From the NCBI GenBank assembly GCA_963790065.1, contig CAWBNK010000001.1:372001-436000 (forward strand): a stretch of DNA of 64,000 nt, read 5' to 3'. The translations under genes were made by a program, and so were the position numbers. Positions 16,763-25,268 of this stretch are shown here, piece by piece. The notes beneath the pieces are model-generated. The model had not been told where the DNA came from, made no database searches, and worked only from the letters and a program-made list of their open reading frames with translations. The DNA comes from Palsa-504 sp963790065. Lineage in GTDB: Bacteria; Actinomycetota; Actinomycetes; Streptosporangiales; Streptosporangiaceae. Each line of letters opens with the position of its first letter. Position 1 is the first letter of the stretch.

Positions 16763-17602
16763 GTGCGACTAGGCGTGAACGTCCCGAACTTCGGGCCCGG
16801 CACCCGTCCGGACGTGCTGCGGCGCTGGGCCCAGACGGCCGAGGGCCTCGGCTTCGAGATGCTGATGGTCAGCGATCACGTCGCCATCACGCCCGATGTG
16901 GCGGAGCAGTACCCGGCCCCGTTCTATGAGCCGTTCACCACCCTGGCCTGGCTGGCCGGTCTCACCAGCCGGATCAGGCTCGGGACCACGGTGCTGATCG
17001 TGCCGTACCGCCATCCGCTGCTGGTGGCCCGGATGGCGGCCAACCTCAATGACCTGTCGGGCGGGCGGCTGGTCCTCGGCGCCGGTGTCGGCTGGGCCAG
17101 GCAGGAATTCGCGGCGCTCGGAGTGGCCTTCGGCGACCGCGGCCGGCTGACCGACGAGCACCTGCTCGCGATCCGGGCCGCCTGGCGTGATGAGCAGGAC
17201 TACCGGAGCGGCCAGATCCCGCTGTGGATCGGCGGCAACAGCGACGCGGCGCTGCGCCGGGCGGTGCGCCTAGGAGACGCCTGGCATCCGCTGCGGTTTA
17301 CGCCCGGCTGGCTGGCCGGCGCCATCGGGCGGCTGAACGATGTCGCCGCCGGGCAGCAGCGGCCGAGGCCCGCCCTGATGCCGCGTATCGCGCTGTGCCT
17401 GACGGCCGCGCCGGTCACCGGCGACGGCCGGCTGGCCGGCCACGGCACGATCGAGCAGGTCACCGAGGACCTTGAGCACCTGCGGTCCCTCGGCGCGGGC
17501 ACCGTGGTGCTCGATCCGTTCAACGGTGACCCGCGCGAGACCGCGCATCCGGAAGCGGCCTGGCGGGATCTCGCGACTGTCGCCGAGCGCTGGGCTCCAT
17601 GA
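16763..17602 (+). CDS. LLM-class F420-dependent oxidoreductase
   Basis: 279 residues from a GTG. The luciferase-like TIM barrel is recognised by RLGVNVPNFGPGTRPD, GFEMLMVSDHVAI, RIRLGTTVLIVPYRHPLLVA, DLSGGRLVLGAGVGW and PLWIGGNSDAALRRAVRLGDAWHP. The substrate is unknown. These enzymes use reduced F420 or FMN in the cytoplasm; in actinomycetes F420 is the usual choice for this subgroup. The gene faces away from the metG leader, so the two share a divergent promoter region of about 50 bp. Confidence 0.88.
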   Translation: MRLGVNVPNFGPGTRPDVLRRWAQTAEGLGFEMLMVSDHVAITPDVAEQYPAPFYEPFTTLAWLAGLTSRIRLGTTVLIVPYRHPLLVARMAANLNDLSGGRLVLGAGVGWARQEFAALGVAFGDRGRLTDEHLLAIRAAWRDEQDYRSGQIPLWIGGNSDAALRRAVRLGDAWHPLRFTPGWLAGAIGRLNDVAAGQQRPRPALMPRIALCLTAAPVTGDGRLAGHGTIEQVTEDLEHLRSLGAGTVVLDPFNGDPRETAHPEAAWRDLATVAERWAP

Positions 17603-17636
17603 AGATCAACAGACCTTTCTGCCGAACGGAGGCGTG

Positions 17637-18149
17637 GTGTCACAACCCGACAACGCCGGTTCCCATCCCGCGGGCTTCGCGCCCCAGGATCTAGAGCACC
17701 TGCGCCGATGCGTCGAGCTGGCCGCTGAGGCCGTCGACGCGGGGGATTTCCCGTTCGGCTCGGTGCTCGTGGCCGGGGACGGCCAGGTCCTGGCCGAGGA
17801 CCGCAACCGCGAGAACAGCCTGGGCGACGCGACCCGCCACCCGGAGTTCGAGCTGGCCCGCTGGGCGGCCGCGAACATGACGGCCGGCGAGCGGGCCGCC
17901 GCGACCGTCTTCACCTCCGGCGAGCACTGCCCGATGTGCGCGGCCGCGCACGCCTGGGTCGGGCTGGGCCGCATCGTCTACGTGAGCTCATCGGAGCAGC
18001 TGACCGCCTGGCTCACCGAGCTCGGCGCGCCCCTGCCCGCGGTGCGCGCGCTGCGGGTCAGCGACATCGCCCCCGGGGTGGTCGTCCAGGGCCCGGTGCC
18101 CGGCCTGGACGAGGAGGTCCGTGAACTGCACCGCCGTTTCCGCGGCTGA
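17637..18149 (+). CDS. Nucleoside/tRNA-adenosine deaminase-like protein (CDA superfamily)
   Basis: 170 residues from the second of two GTGs (17634, 17637), chosen because GGAGG ends five bases upstream. The zinc motif is present as HPEFE and CPMC. The segment reads TSGEHCPMCAAA, where most relatives have E-P-C-x-x-C, so His replaces the proline before the first cysteine. The fold otherwise matches guanine/tRNA adenosine deaminases: FPFGSVLVAGDGQVLAEDRN and GRIVYVSSSEQL. The substrate is uncertain. It follows the LLM gene by 34 bp and is probably cotranscribed. Confidence 0.8.
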   Translation: MSQPDNAGSHPAGFAPQDLEHLRRCVELAAEAVDAGDFPFGSVLVAGDGQVLAEDRNRENSLGDATRHPEFELARWAAANMTAGERAAATVFTSGEHCPMCAAAHAWVGLGRIVYVSSSEQLTAWLTELGAPLPAVRALRVSDIAPGVVVQGPVPGLDEEVRELHRRFRG

Positions 18150-18211
18150 CCAGCCACGGCCCGTTCGGCATCTAAATGCCCTCCGATGGCAGCGGATGGC
18201 ACGATGGGCGG

Positions 18212-18679
18212 ATGAGCAACCAGGCCCAGGCTCGGCCCTTGCCCGAACGGCGGGAGGCCGCGATAGAGCACCTTCGCTCGCACAGCAATCTGTGGCTCGC
18301 GACGGCGAGCGACGGGCGGGGACCGCATCTGATCCCGGCGTCCTACTGGTGGGATGGCTCCCGGCTGACCACGGCGACGTTCGAGGACAGCCGCACCTTG
18401 AAGAACGTCCGGGCCCAACCGAAGGTCCGGGTCTCAGTCGGGAGCACGTCCGAAGTCCTGATGATCGATGCCGCCGCGGTCATCGTGGCCGTGGCCGACA
18501 TCGACCCGGCAGCGGCCGAGGGATACGCGCGTGCGTCGCGGAACGACCCGCGATCGGTACCCGGCTTCGTCTACATCCAGCTGACGCCGCAGCGGATGCA
18601 GGTGTGGCGGGGCGCCGCGGAGTTCACCGGCCGGACGGTCATGCGCGGTGGCGCGTGGCTTGACGATCCGGTCGACTGA
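18212..18679 (+). CDS. Pyridoxamine-phosphate-oxidase-fold FMN/F420-binding protein
   Basis: 155 residues from the ATG at 18212; the frame is open back to 18176. The split-barrel pattern is visible: IEHLRSHSNLWLATASDGRGPHLIP, YWWDGSRLTTATFEDSRTLKNVRAQPKVRVSVG and a closing MQVWRGAAEFTGRTVMRGG. Homologues are PPOX-class proteins that bind FMN, F420 or haem, but the role here is unknown. Its last 41 bp overlap the convergent sigma-factor gene. Confidence 0.75.
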   Translation: MSNQAQARPLPERREAAIEHLRSHSNLWLATASDGRGPHLIPASYWWDGSRLTTATFEDSRTLKNVRAQPKVRVSVGSTSEVLMIDAAAVIVAVADIDPAAAEGYARASRNDPRSVPGFVYIQLTPQRMQVWRGAAEFTGRTVMRGGAWLDDPVD

Positions 18680-19715
18680 CTGGGCGGACATCGTGGCCGG
18701 CCCGCTCAGCCGGCTCTGGCAGCGATGGTGGGAGCCCGAACCGCGGGTACAGGTCATCGAGGTGGAACCGGGTGATGGCGCAGATCCGGTCGCCCGCCGT
18801 GGTCAGGACGATCAGCCCGGCCGGGGCGGCGGCCGACCGGGCCGGGTCGCTGAGGTAACTGCCCAGGGCAGGCTGGCTGTTGGCTCGGGCAGGTACCAGG
18901 TACGCGCGCCGCTCGCCGCGGAAGCCGAAGCTGGCCTGCAGGAAGGACCGGATCGCGGCAGTGCCCTGGTACTGGTGCGGCGCCGGGGGCATGGACAGCC
19001 ACGCGTCGTCGGTGAGCAGCGCGATCACGCCGTCGATATCGGCGGCGGCGTAGGCGTCGGCGAAGCGCCTGGCCAGGACGCGTTCCTGAGCTGATCCCGG
19101 CCGCGGGGCCCGGCCGGATTGATCCCGGTACTGGTCCAGGGCGGCGCGGGCGCGCTGCAGGGTGCCCTTGACCGCCGTCTGGCTGGTGCCGAGCAGGCCG
19201 GCTACCTCGGCGGCGCCGAAGCCGAGCACGTCCCGCAGCAGGAGCGTCGCGGCCTGGCGGGGCGGCAGGCGCTGCAGGCCCGCTACGAACGCCAGTTCGA
19301 CTGCCTCGGTGGCCTGGTAGCGGACCTCCGGGCCCGGCGCGGGGTCGGGAACGCCTTCCAGCAGGGCGTCCGGGTAGGGCTGCAGCCAGGTGATCTCGCC
19401 ACGGCTGCTGGGCGCGGGCGGCTGGAACGGGGGAGCCGGCTCGGCCGGGATCCGGCGGCTGGCCGCCCGCAGCGCGTTCAGGCACTGGTTGGTCGCGATC
19501 CGGTACAGCCAGGAGCGCACCGACGCCCGCTCCTGGAAACCGGCCAGCCCGCGCCAGGCCGCCAGCAGCGTCTCCTGCAGCATGTCCTCGGCGTCGGTCA
19601 GCGATCCGAGCATCCGGTAGCAGTGCACCTGCAGTTCACGCCGGTACGGGTCGGTCAGCTCACGGAAGGCGTGCTCATCGCCGGCCCGGGCACGCTGGAG
19701 GGTGGACTGTTCCAC
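18639..19715 (-). CDS. ECF sigma factor with C-terminal SnoaL-like domain (SigX5/SigJ type)
   Basis: 358 residues from the GTG at 19715; the frame is open further upstream but the family begins here. Sigma region 2 includes RELTDPYRRELQVHCYRMLGSLTDAEDMLQET and SVRSWLYRIATNQCLN. Region 4 has LPPRQAATLLLRDVLGF-AAEVAGLLGTSQTAVKGTLQRARA. Residues from about 200 on form an NTF2/SnoaL domain (RFADAYAAADIDGVIALLTDDAWLSMPP) that in such ECFs replaces an anti-sigma partner and gates activity. No anti-sigma gene is adjacent. The divergent gene at 19831 is also SnoaL-like and a likely target. Confidence 0.9.
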   Translation of the reverse strand: MEQSTLQRARAGDEHAFRELTDPYRRELQVHCYRMLGSLTDAEDMLQETLLAAWRGLAGFQERASVRSWLYRIATNQCLNALRAASRRIPAEPAPPFQPPAPSSRGEITWLQPYPDALLEGVPDPAPGPEVRYQATEAVELAFVAGLQRLPPRQAATLLLRDVLGFGAAEVAGLLGTSQTAVKGTLQRARAALDQYRDQSGRAPRPGSAQERVLARRFADAYAAADIDGVIALLTDDAWLSMPPAPHQYQGTAAIRSFLQASFGFRGERRAYLVPARANSQPALGSYLSDPARSAAAPAGLIVLTTAGDRICAITRFHLDDLYPRFGLPPSLPEPAERAGHDVRPVSRPDRQATRHRA

Positions 19716-19830
19716 CAGCCCAGCATGGCACTGACCACCGATTTTCCCGGCCGCGTTCCGTTCCCGGCCGCACCGGTGTCTGCACAGGCAGGACGATACG
19801 CACCGATCCCGAGCAGGAAAGGGCACCGCC

Positions 19831-20202
19831 ATGACCGAGACCGCCAGCCCCGCGCTGCGTACCGCGCTGGCCTACTACCAGGCCTGGACCGGACACGACC
19901 TGGACCAGGCCATGAGCTTCATCGCCGATGACATCGTCTGCGACGCGCCCGCCGGCAGGCTGGCGGGCGCAGCCGCCTACCGGGGATTCATGGGGCCGTT
20001 CGTTCAGATCCTCAAAGGCGCGACGATGATCGCCGCCTTCGGGGACGAGCGGACCGCGCTGATCATGTACGACACCGAAACCATGCCCGTCACCAGCGCC
20101 CCGGCCGCCGAGTGCGTCACCGTGGCCGACGGCAAGATCACCTACAGCCGGTTCATCTTTGACCGGGCGCCGTTCGACGCGGCCAGGACAGCGGCAGGCT
20201 AG
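19831..20202 (+). CDS. SnoaL/NTF2-like small protein
   Basis: 123 residues with an AGGAAAGGG ribosome-binding site. The cone-shaped fold is suggested by ALAYYQAWTGHDLDQAMSFIADDIVCDAP and VTVADGKITYSRFIFDRAPF. No catalytic residues can be assigned. It is transcribed divergently from the ECF sigma factor, whose own C-terminal domain has the same fold. Its stop overlaps the convergent MOSC gene by 4 bp. Confidence 0.75.
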   Translation: MTETASPALRTALAYYQAWTGHDLDQAMSFIADDIVCDAPAGRLAGAAAYRGFMGPFVQILKGATMIAAFGDERTALIMYDTETMPVTSAPAAECVTVADGKITYSRFIFDRAPFDAARTAAG

Positions 20203-21038
20203 GCCAGCCGGACCGGGTCGCCGGTGCGGACGTGCCCCGGCCGCAGGACCTGCGCGTAGACGCCGGCGCAGGGCTCCGGGTCGAGCGAGTCCAGCGGCCT
20301 GACCCGGTTGTGCCTGGCCAGCACCCGCAGCGCGTCGGTATCGCGGGGGAGATCGCCGTGGGCCAGGGTCGGGACGGCGCACCGGGGCGTGCGGGCGATC
20401 ACGCGCACGACGATGTCGTCGCCGATCCGCAGGTTCCGGTCCAGCCAGCCGTTCTCGGTGAAGCCGGAGGCGGTGGTGCGGATGACGATGTTAGGCCGGT
20501 AGCGCTCCAGGTCAGCCGAGCCGCGCGGGCTAAGCCCGGCGATGCGGTCAAGCGTTGACGTGGTCAGCAGGTGCAGCGGCGCGAAATCGACGAAGGTGCC
20601 GGGCGGGCCGCCGCCGCCGAGCTCCATGAGCTCCGCCGGGACCTGCGCGTCCACGCCATCCCGCAGCACGGCCTCGGGAACCGCGCGGTCCAGCGACGCT
20701 CCGGGCGGCGGGGTGGCGGTCAGCGTGACGGGCTCGCCGATCAGGTCGGACAGGATCCCGTCGATGTCGGCGGCGCTGCTCGAGACGGTCTTGCCTTCCG
20801 GGAGGGTGATGCGGACGGCGTCGCCCGGGCCGGCCTCGTCCGCGGCGGCCGACATCGTCAGCAGGTCGCGCCACAGGCGCGGGAACTTCGCGCTGGCGAT
20901 CTTGCCTGTCGTCCGGCTGACCACGGCCAGGCGCCGGTCCCGGGCCAGGCCGGTGAACGTCACGTCGCTGGCGTCCACGTTCTCGCCGAGCATCGACTTG
21001 ACCGGGTAGCGGCGCAGCGTGGTCACGGTTCCGAGCAC
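20199..21038 (-). CDS. MOSC-domain protein with MOSC N-terminal beta barrel
   Basis: 279 residues. The N-terminal barrel starts with VTTLRRYPVKSMLGE, the standard MOSC_N opening, and GLARDRRLAVV follows. The MOSC domain has RYRPNIVI, GFTENGWLDRNLRIGDDIVVRVIARTPRCAVPTLAHGDLP with the conserved cysteine near the end, and a C-terminal GVYAQVLRPGHVRTGD. Relatives (YcbX, mARC) bind molybdenum cofactor and reduce N-hydroxylated compounds. The specific substrate is unknown. Confidence 0.88.
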   Translation of the reverse strand: MLGTVTTLRRYPVKSMLGENVDASDVTFTGLARDRRLAVVSRTTGKIASAKFPRLWRDLLTMSAAADEAGPGDAVRITLPEGKTVSSSAADIDGILSDLIGEPVTLTATPPPGASLDRAVPEAVLRDGVDAQVPAELMELGGGGPPGTFVDFAPLHLLTTSTLDRIAGLSPRGSADLERYRPNIVIRTTASGFTENGWLDRNLRIGDDIVVRVIARTPRCAVPTLAHGDLPRDTDALRVLARHNRVRPLDSLDPEPCAGVYAQVLRPGHVRTGDPVRLA

Positions 21039-21177
21039 CTGCCCAGGTTATGCGCGGACCTGGCGGGCGAGCTCCCATCCGGCGGCGGTGACGGCCAGGA
21101 TCGCGGCCAGCCGGTGCGGGCCGGGGTACTGGCACGGCTAGGATTCCCGCTTAGGCCCTAGGAGGCGGAAGGTAGCC

Positions 21178-21822
21178 ATGGCAGAGGTAACGCTCGTGAT
21201 CGGTGCCGCCGCGGTTTGCCGCGACGGGTTTCCGGGGGAACTGAAGAGCCTGGTCCTGGACCCCAGGACCAGGACGGTCACGCACCTGGTGATCGAGCCG
21301 GGACGGGGCCGCGGAACGGCGCAGGGGCTGGCCCGGCTGGTTCCGCTGGAGGCGGCCGACGCGGCGGCGGAGCCGATCGGGCTGGGCTTCACGGAGGCCG
21401 AGTTCAAGGACCTGCCCCCGGCGGAAGAGACCTTGGCTGAGTTCGTGCCCGGCTACGAGGTCCCCGTCCAGCTGCTCCCTGCGGGCCAAGGATGGCGCGG
21501 AGCGGGCGGCCCGGTGGCCGATGGCAGCACCATTCCGCAGATCCGGGAGATGGAGACCATCGCCCTGGTCCCGGAGACCGCGGACGGGACGCCCGAGGTC
21601 GAGGAGGGCCAGGGCGATCATGTCCGCGCGACCGACGGCGACGTTGGCCAGTTCCACGCGCTGCGCATCGAGGCGGCCAGCGGTGAGGTGCGGCAGGTCC
21701 TGCTCAGGAAGCACCCGTGGGGCCATGCGGAGATCGCGATCCCGATCAGCGCGGTATCCGGGTTCGACGCGGGTGTCCAGCTGAGCATCACCAAGGGCCA
21801 GGTCAAGGACCTGGCCTCCTAA
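21178..21822 (+). CDS. Protein with two PRC-barrel-like domains
   Basis: 214 residues, start supported by AGGAGGCGGAAGG. The N-terminal half has the PRC-barrel pattern GELKSLVLDPRTRTVTHLVIEPGRGRG and ARLVPLEAADAA. The C-terminal half repeats it as DVGQFHALRIEAASGEVRQVLLRK, ending EIAIPISAVSGFDAGVQLSITKGQVKDL. PRC barrels mediate RNA or protein binding (as in RimM and photosynthetic reaction centres). In actinomycetes such soluble proteins are common but uncharacterised. Its TAA overlaps the remnant oxidoreductase on the other strand. Confidence 0.75.
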   Translation: MAEVTLVIGAAAVCRDGFPGELKSLVLDPRTRTVTHLVIEPGRGRGTAQGLARLVPLEAADAAAEPIGLGFTEAEFKDLPPAEETLAEFVPGYEVPVQLLPAGQGWRGAGGPVADGSTIPQIREMETIALVPETADGTPEVEEGQGDHVRATDGDVGQFHALRIEAASGEVRQVLLRKHPWGHAEIAIPISAVSGFDAGVQLSITKGQVKDLAS

Positions 21823-22107
21823 TCGCCGAGTACCTCTGCCGTGTCGTAGATCTGCTGCAGCAGGAGCAGCGTCTCCAGTGCGTCGCTCCCGCAGGCAGAC
21901 GCTGACCGTGCCGACCTCGGTATCGGCGGTCAGCTCGCCGGCGTCGCGGTAGCCGCGGACGCCTGGGGCTTCGAACGGCGGCAGCCGTTCCGGTGCCGTA
22001 TCGGCCACGGCCACCAGGCGTGCCGTAGCCGAACGGCGTACCGCCTCCGCGTGCACCTGGCCGATCTCGCCCAGGCCGACCAGCCCGACGGCACCCGGAT
22101 CCATCAC
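21819..22107 (-). pseudogene. Gfo/Idh/MocA-family oxidoreductase, only the two ends left
   Basis: Starting from GTG 22107 or ATG 22104, about 72 residues match the Rossmann N-terminus of the family: VGLVGLGEIGQVHAEAVRRS and ARLVAVADTAPERLP, with the next strand EVGTVSVCL at about 65-72. Family similarity ends at 21891. In another frame of the same strand, the next 21 codons read DALETLLLLQQIYDTAEVLG and a TAG at 21819, which looks like the family's C-terminal helix. So about 230-260 codons have been deleted and the join is out of frame. It follows the RidA gene by 9 bp and was probably its operon partner. Confidence 0.65.
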
Positions 22108-22116
22108 CTGCTCCGA

Positions 22117-22515
22117 CTAGGCAACGGCGACGGCCACGGCTTCGATCTCGACCAGTTGGTCGGGATAGCCGAGCACGGTCACGCCGAGGAGCGTGCTCGG
22201 CGCGTCGTGGTCGCCGAAGGCGGCCTCGACGACCTCCCAGGCAGCGACGAGGTCGGCCCGTTCGGCCGAGGCGACGAAGACGGTCGTCTTGAGCACGTCG
22301 GCCAGGGTGGCACCGGCCTCGGCCAGGGCGACACCGAGGTTGGCCACCGCCAGGCTGGCTTGCGCGCGGACATCACCGGCCCCGACGACGTCGCCCTTGT
22401 CGTCCAGGGGGCACGCGCCGGCCGTGAAAACCAGCGAGCCGCGCGGGGCGATAGACGCGTACGCGTAAGGGGCGGACTTGAACAGGCTGTCAGAACGAAC
22501 CAGTTTCACGGTCAT
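22117..22515 (-). CDS. RidA/YjgF-family enamine/imine deaminase
   Basis: 132 residues. The family pattern is clear: YAYASIAPRGSLVFTAGACPLDDKGDVVG, a region GDVRAQASLAVANLGVALAEAGATLADVLKTTVFVAS, and GVTVLGYPDQLVEIEAVAVA. In place of the classic catalytic RxxCR region the C-terminal strand carries YPDQLVEIEAVAVA, as in RidA subfamilies 4-7. It probably hydrolyses reactive enamines or acts on a specific imine intermediate. A damaged oxidoreductase gene follows it on the same strand. Confidence 0.85.
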   Translation of the reverse strand: MTVKLVRSDSLFKSAPYAYASIAPRGSLVFTAGACPLDDKGDVVGAGDVRAQASLAVANLGVALAEAGATLADVLKTTVFVASAERADLVAAWEVVEAAFGDHDAPSTLLGVTVLGYPDQLVEIEAVAVAVA

Positions 22516-22563
22516 GGTCGGAGCCTTTCAGGGTGCTGGATCCGGTCGTTCCCGGTTGCGGCC

Positions 22564-23637
22564 TCACGTCCAGTGCGTGCCGTTGCTGAAGTCCGCCTTG
22601 AAGGTGCTGGCCATGGCGGACAGCACCGCGGAGTTCGAGGTAATCAGCCCGAGCTCGCGGTTGTGGTTGAGGGACGTGCTGGAGAAGTTCTCCGAGCCGA
22701 TGAATATCTTGGCGTGCCCGGTGCCGTAGTCGGCCTCGATGACCTTGCCATGGATATAGAAGCCGGTGGAGGACTTGTAGTAGCTGATGTGGACCCCGGC
22801 CCGGGCCAGCTTGGCGAAGGCGCTGTCGTACTCGCCGTCCTCGTTCTCCCCGCAGATCTGCACGTCGACGCCGCGTTTGGCCGCCTTGATGAGCGCGTTC
22901 TCCACGGTGGTGTCGCCCATCTCCTCGCTGTAGATGCGCAGGCTGCTGGTAGCCCCGTTGATCAGCCCGAGCAGCTTGTCCTGCGAGTTGGTGGGCGACC
23001 AGACCAGGTCGGCCCCGTCGCCGGGGGTGATGGCGTGGTGCGCGAAGTCGGCGTTGAACACCGCCGTGATGGCCGTCACGTCCGCGTGGTTGGTGTCGAT
23101 CACCAGGAAGTCACGCGATGTCGAGTAGTACTTGCTGGTCAGGTTCGCGGTCATGATGACGGCCTGCGATCCGTCGATGACCAGGGTCTTCTGGTGGGTG
23201 TAGGTGAACCCGGAGGACGACCAGACGACCTTGATGCCGTTGTCCCGGAAGTAGGAGTACGCGCCGGAGTTGACGCTCTTTTCCTTCTCGTCCAGGATCA
23301 CCTGGACGAGAACGCCGCGCTTGGCCGCCTTGGCCAGGTCGTGTTCGGCCGTGGTGTCGGCGAACTCGTACATGGTCACGTCGATGCTGTGGCGGGCGCC
23401 GTTGATGAGGCTGTAGACGGGAGAGAACCCGGCGCCTGGCTCGATGACCAGCGGGCCGGATCGCGTGATCCCGGCGTCGGCCGTGGCCCCGGCGGCCGAG
23501 CCGGTGTCGGCGCCGCCGCCCTGGGCGGCGGCGGCCGGCGGATCCATCTTGCAGCCCGCCACGGCGAGCATCACGGCAGCGACGCACGCCGCGGCGGAAG
23601 CGGCAGCTCGGGCGTTGCGGCGGAACATGGGAGGCAT
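22564..23637 (-). CDS. Phospholipase D-like lipoprotein with two HKD motifs
   Basis: 357 residues. A signal peptide ends in the lipobox VAGC (Cys about 29), followed by an Ala/Gly-rich linker. Two PLD domains follow: THQKTLVIDGSQAVIMTANLTS and IHGKVIEADYGTGHAKIFIGSENFS, each with the HxK of the HKD site. The second motif has an unusual 3-4 residue insertion (YGTGH) after the acidic residue. Repeated phrases (DTTAEHDLAKAAKRGVLVQV and DTTVENALIKAAKRGVDVQI) mark the internal duplication. It is probably an extracellular, membrane-tethered phosphodiesterase acting on lipid or nucleic acid. Confidence 0.88.
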   Translation of the reverse strand: MPPMFRRNARAAASAAACVAAVMLAVAGCKMDPPAAAAQGGGADTGSAAGATADAGITRSGPLVIEPGAGFSPVYSLINGARHSIDVTMYEFADTTAEHDLAKAAKRGVLVQVILDEKEKSVNSGAYSYFRDNGIKVVWSSSGFTYTHQKTLVIDGSQAVIMTANLTSKYYSTSRDFLVIDTNHADVTAITAVFNADFAHHAITPGDGADLVWSPTNSQDKLLGLINGATSSLRIYSEEMGDTTVENALIKAAKRGVDVQICGENEDGEYDSAFAKLARAGVHISYYKSSTGFYIHGKVIEADYGTGHAKIFIGSENFSSTSLNHNRELGLITSNSAVLSAMASTFKADFSNGTHWT

Positions 23638-23702
23638 CCTCCTAGCGGGACTACGCCAGCCGTTCGTCTCCCTTCCCTACCCCCAGCGCGGGAACTAAGC
23701 AA

Positions 23703-24551
23703 TCACGACACGCCCTGGTGCCCGGCCAGGTTGGATGCTAGGAGTCTGCCAGCCACGCCAGCAAGCGGCCCCGCGACCAGCAGCGGAGGAGCCGTTGCCG
23801 CCAACGCCATCTCCGCTTCGAGCCTCGCGGCCCGCTCCGGCTGATCCGGCCACAGGCAGGCGCGCAGTCACCGGGCGTCATCCGCGTCGGTCACGTCGAC
23901 CGGATCGAGGTCGACGCCCACCCGGGCGACGACTTCGGGCATCGCCCGCATCGGGACGGGCCGGTCTCCCACGATCGAACACGACATCTGCACCGGAGAT
24001 GACGGGTCACCCAGCGACTGTCCGTCGCTGTACGTGATGCCAACGCGATCGACGTTGAGATTGAGCCCAGCCGAACAACCCACGTCGATCAGCCCGACCG
24101 CGTTCGCGCCTACCCGGCGCGCCGCCTCGGCAATGGCGGGATACAGCACAGCGCAGTGCCCGGTCTCGTTGGTCCGCGTCGGCCGGCGCACGGCGACGGC
24201 CACGACCGAGTCGGTCATTCGCAGCAGCGTGTCGATCGCCGCGCCAGCGGCAGCGTCGCCGTCCGCAGCGGCATAGGCCGCGGCAAGTGCGGGGGCACGT
24301 CCGGCGAGGGCGAGATCGTGCAGCACGGCGAGGATCACCCTGGGGTGCCGCTTGCGCGCCGGCGCCGCCTCGATGGCGCGCAGCGCCTCGCCGGACTCAC
24401 TCAGGGCGACGGCTACGCGCTCGTACAGCGGCGATGCTCCGGCGGCGTCGACCTCACCGAAGTGCCGGTACACCTGAGCGAGGGTGCGGGCCCGACCCGC
24501 GGGTCCGGCGCTTCCTGCGGTCGGCCCTGGCATCCCGACGATTCTAGCCAT
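23703..24551 (-). pseudogene. DUF2332-family protein, interrupted by an in-frame TGA
   Basis: From the ATG at 24551 the first 227 residues match DUF2332: YRHFGEVDAAGASPLYERVAVAL, RRPTRTNETGHCAVLYPA, GLIDVGCSAGLNLNVDR and VARVGVDLDPVDVTDADDAR. The codon after DDAR is TGA (23868-23870), where the family has Trp (TGG). The same frame then continues with family sequence LRACLWPDQPERAARLEAE before degenerating and stopping at 23703. The family is normally about 330-350 residues, so the last 60 or so are also missing. A G-to-A transition in TGG explains the first lesion. Confidence 0.85.
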
Positions 24552-24599
24552 GGAACGACCCCCTACCCGGCAAGGTCGCACCCTGAGCCAGACTTTGCC

Positions 24600-25118
24600 A
24601 TGCTGGAGTCCGTGCTGGTGGACGAGCGCGGACAGCCGGTGCGACGGCTGGTGCGGCAGGTGACCGCACGAGCGGTCGCGTTGCTGGTGCCGGCCGCAGC
24701 GGTCATGGCCGCAGCTGCGGCGTGCTCCGCCCCTGGGGGCCAGGAGACGGCTGCACCGCCGGCACCCGGATGGTCCGGGTCGCCGGCCGTGTCGGCGGTC
24801 CCGGTGCCAGCGGGGAGTTCGGCGACGCTGCTGGCCGTTCCGGCGGGGGAGGGCGGCGGGGCGCTGTCCGGCGGCGCCGTGATCGCCGCCCACGGCTCGT
24901 GGGACCGCCAGCCGCCGCAGGCACCCGCCGTGCTGTGGCTGGCCTGGAACGCCTCGAAGGGCACACTGCAGCCCGCCGTCACCCTGGTCGGCGGATTCGA
25001 GAACTCCGACCACAGCTTCTGGGGACGTCCCGTGGACGCGGTGCCCGGCCCCGACGGCGCCCTGTACGTAAGCGACGACACCGCCGGAGCGATCTACCGC
25101 CTGGCCCCCGCTTCCTAG
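24600..25118 (+). pseudogene. Lipoprotein remnant of a sorbosone/PQQ-type sugar dehydrogenase (only the last blade)
   Basis: 172 residues. The N-terminus is a lipoprotein signal (RAVALLVPAAAVMAAAAAC) followed by a Pro/Ala/Gly linker. It then jumps directly to sequence matching the end of L-sorbosone dehydrogenases: GGAVIAAHGSWDRQPPQ, VTLVGGFENSD and FWGRPVDAVPGPDGALYVSDDTAGAIYRL. The 250-300 residues of propeller and active site that normally lie between are absent, so it cannot be an active dehydrogenase. An in-frame internal deletion is the simplest account. The joined product could still be made and exported. Confidence 0.65.
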
Positions 25119-25268
25119 CGGCGCGAGCCAGGCCAGGCGGGTAGCCGGCGGTTACGGAGCCGGGGGAGACCTGCGCGGTGCGACGGTGGAGCGCCCGGTC
25201 CTGGTGGCTGTCCACGGCAGGTGGCCCCGGGCCCTGCTAACAGTCACCGGCCGTCCGGCTTTGGGCAT

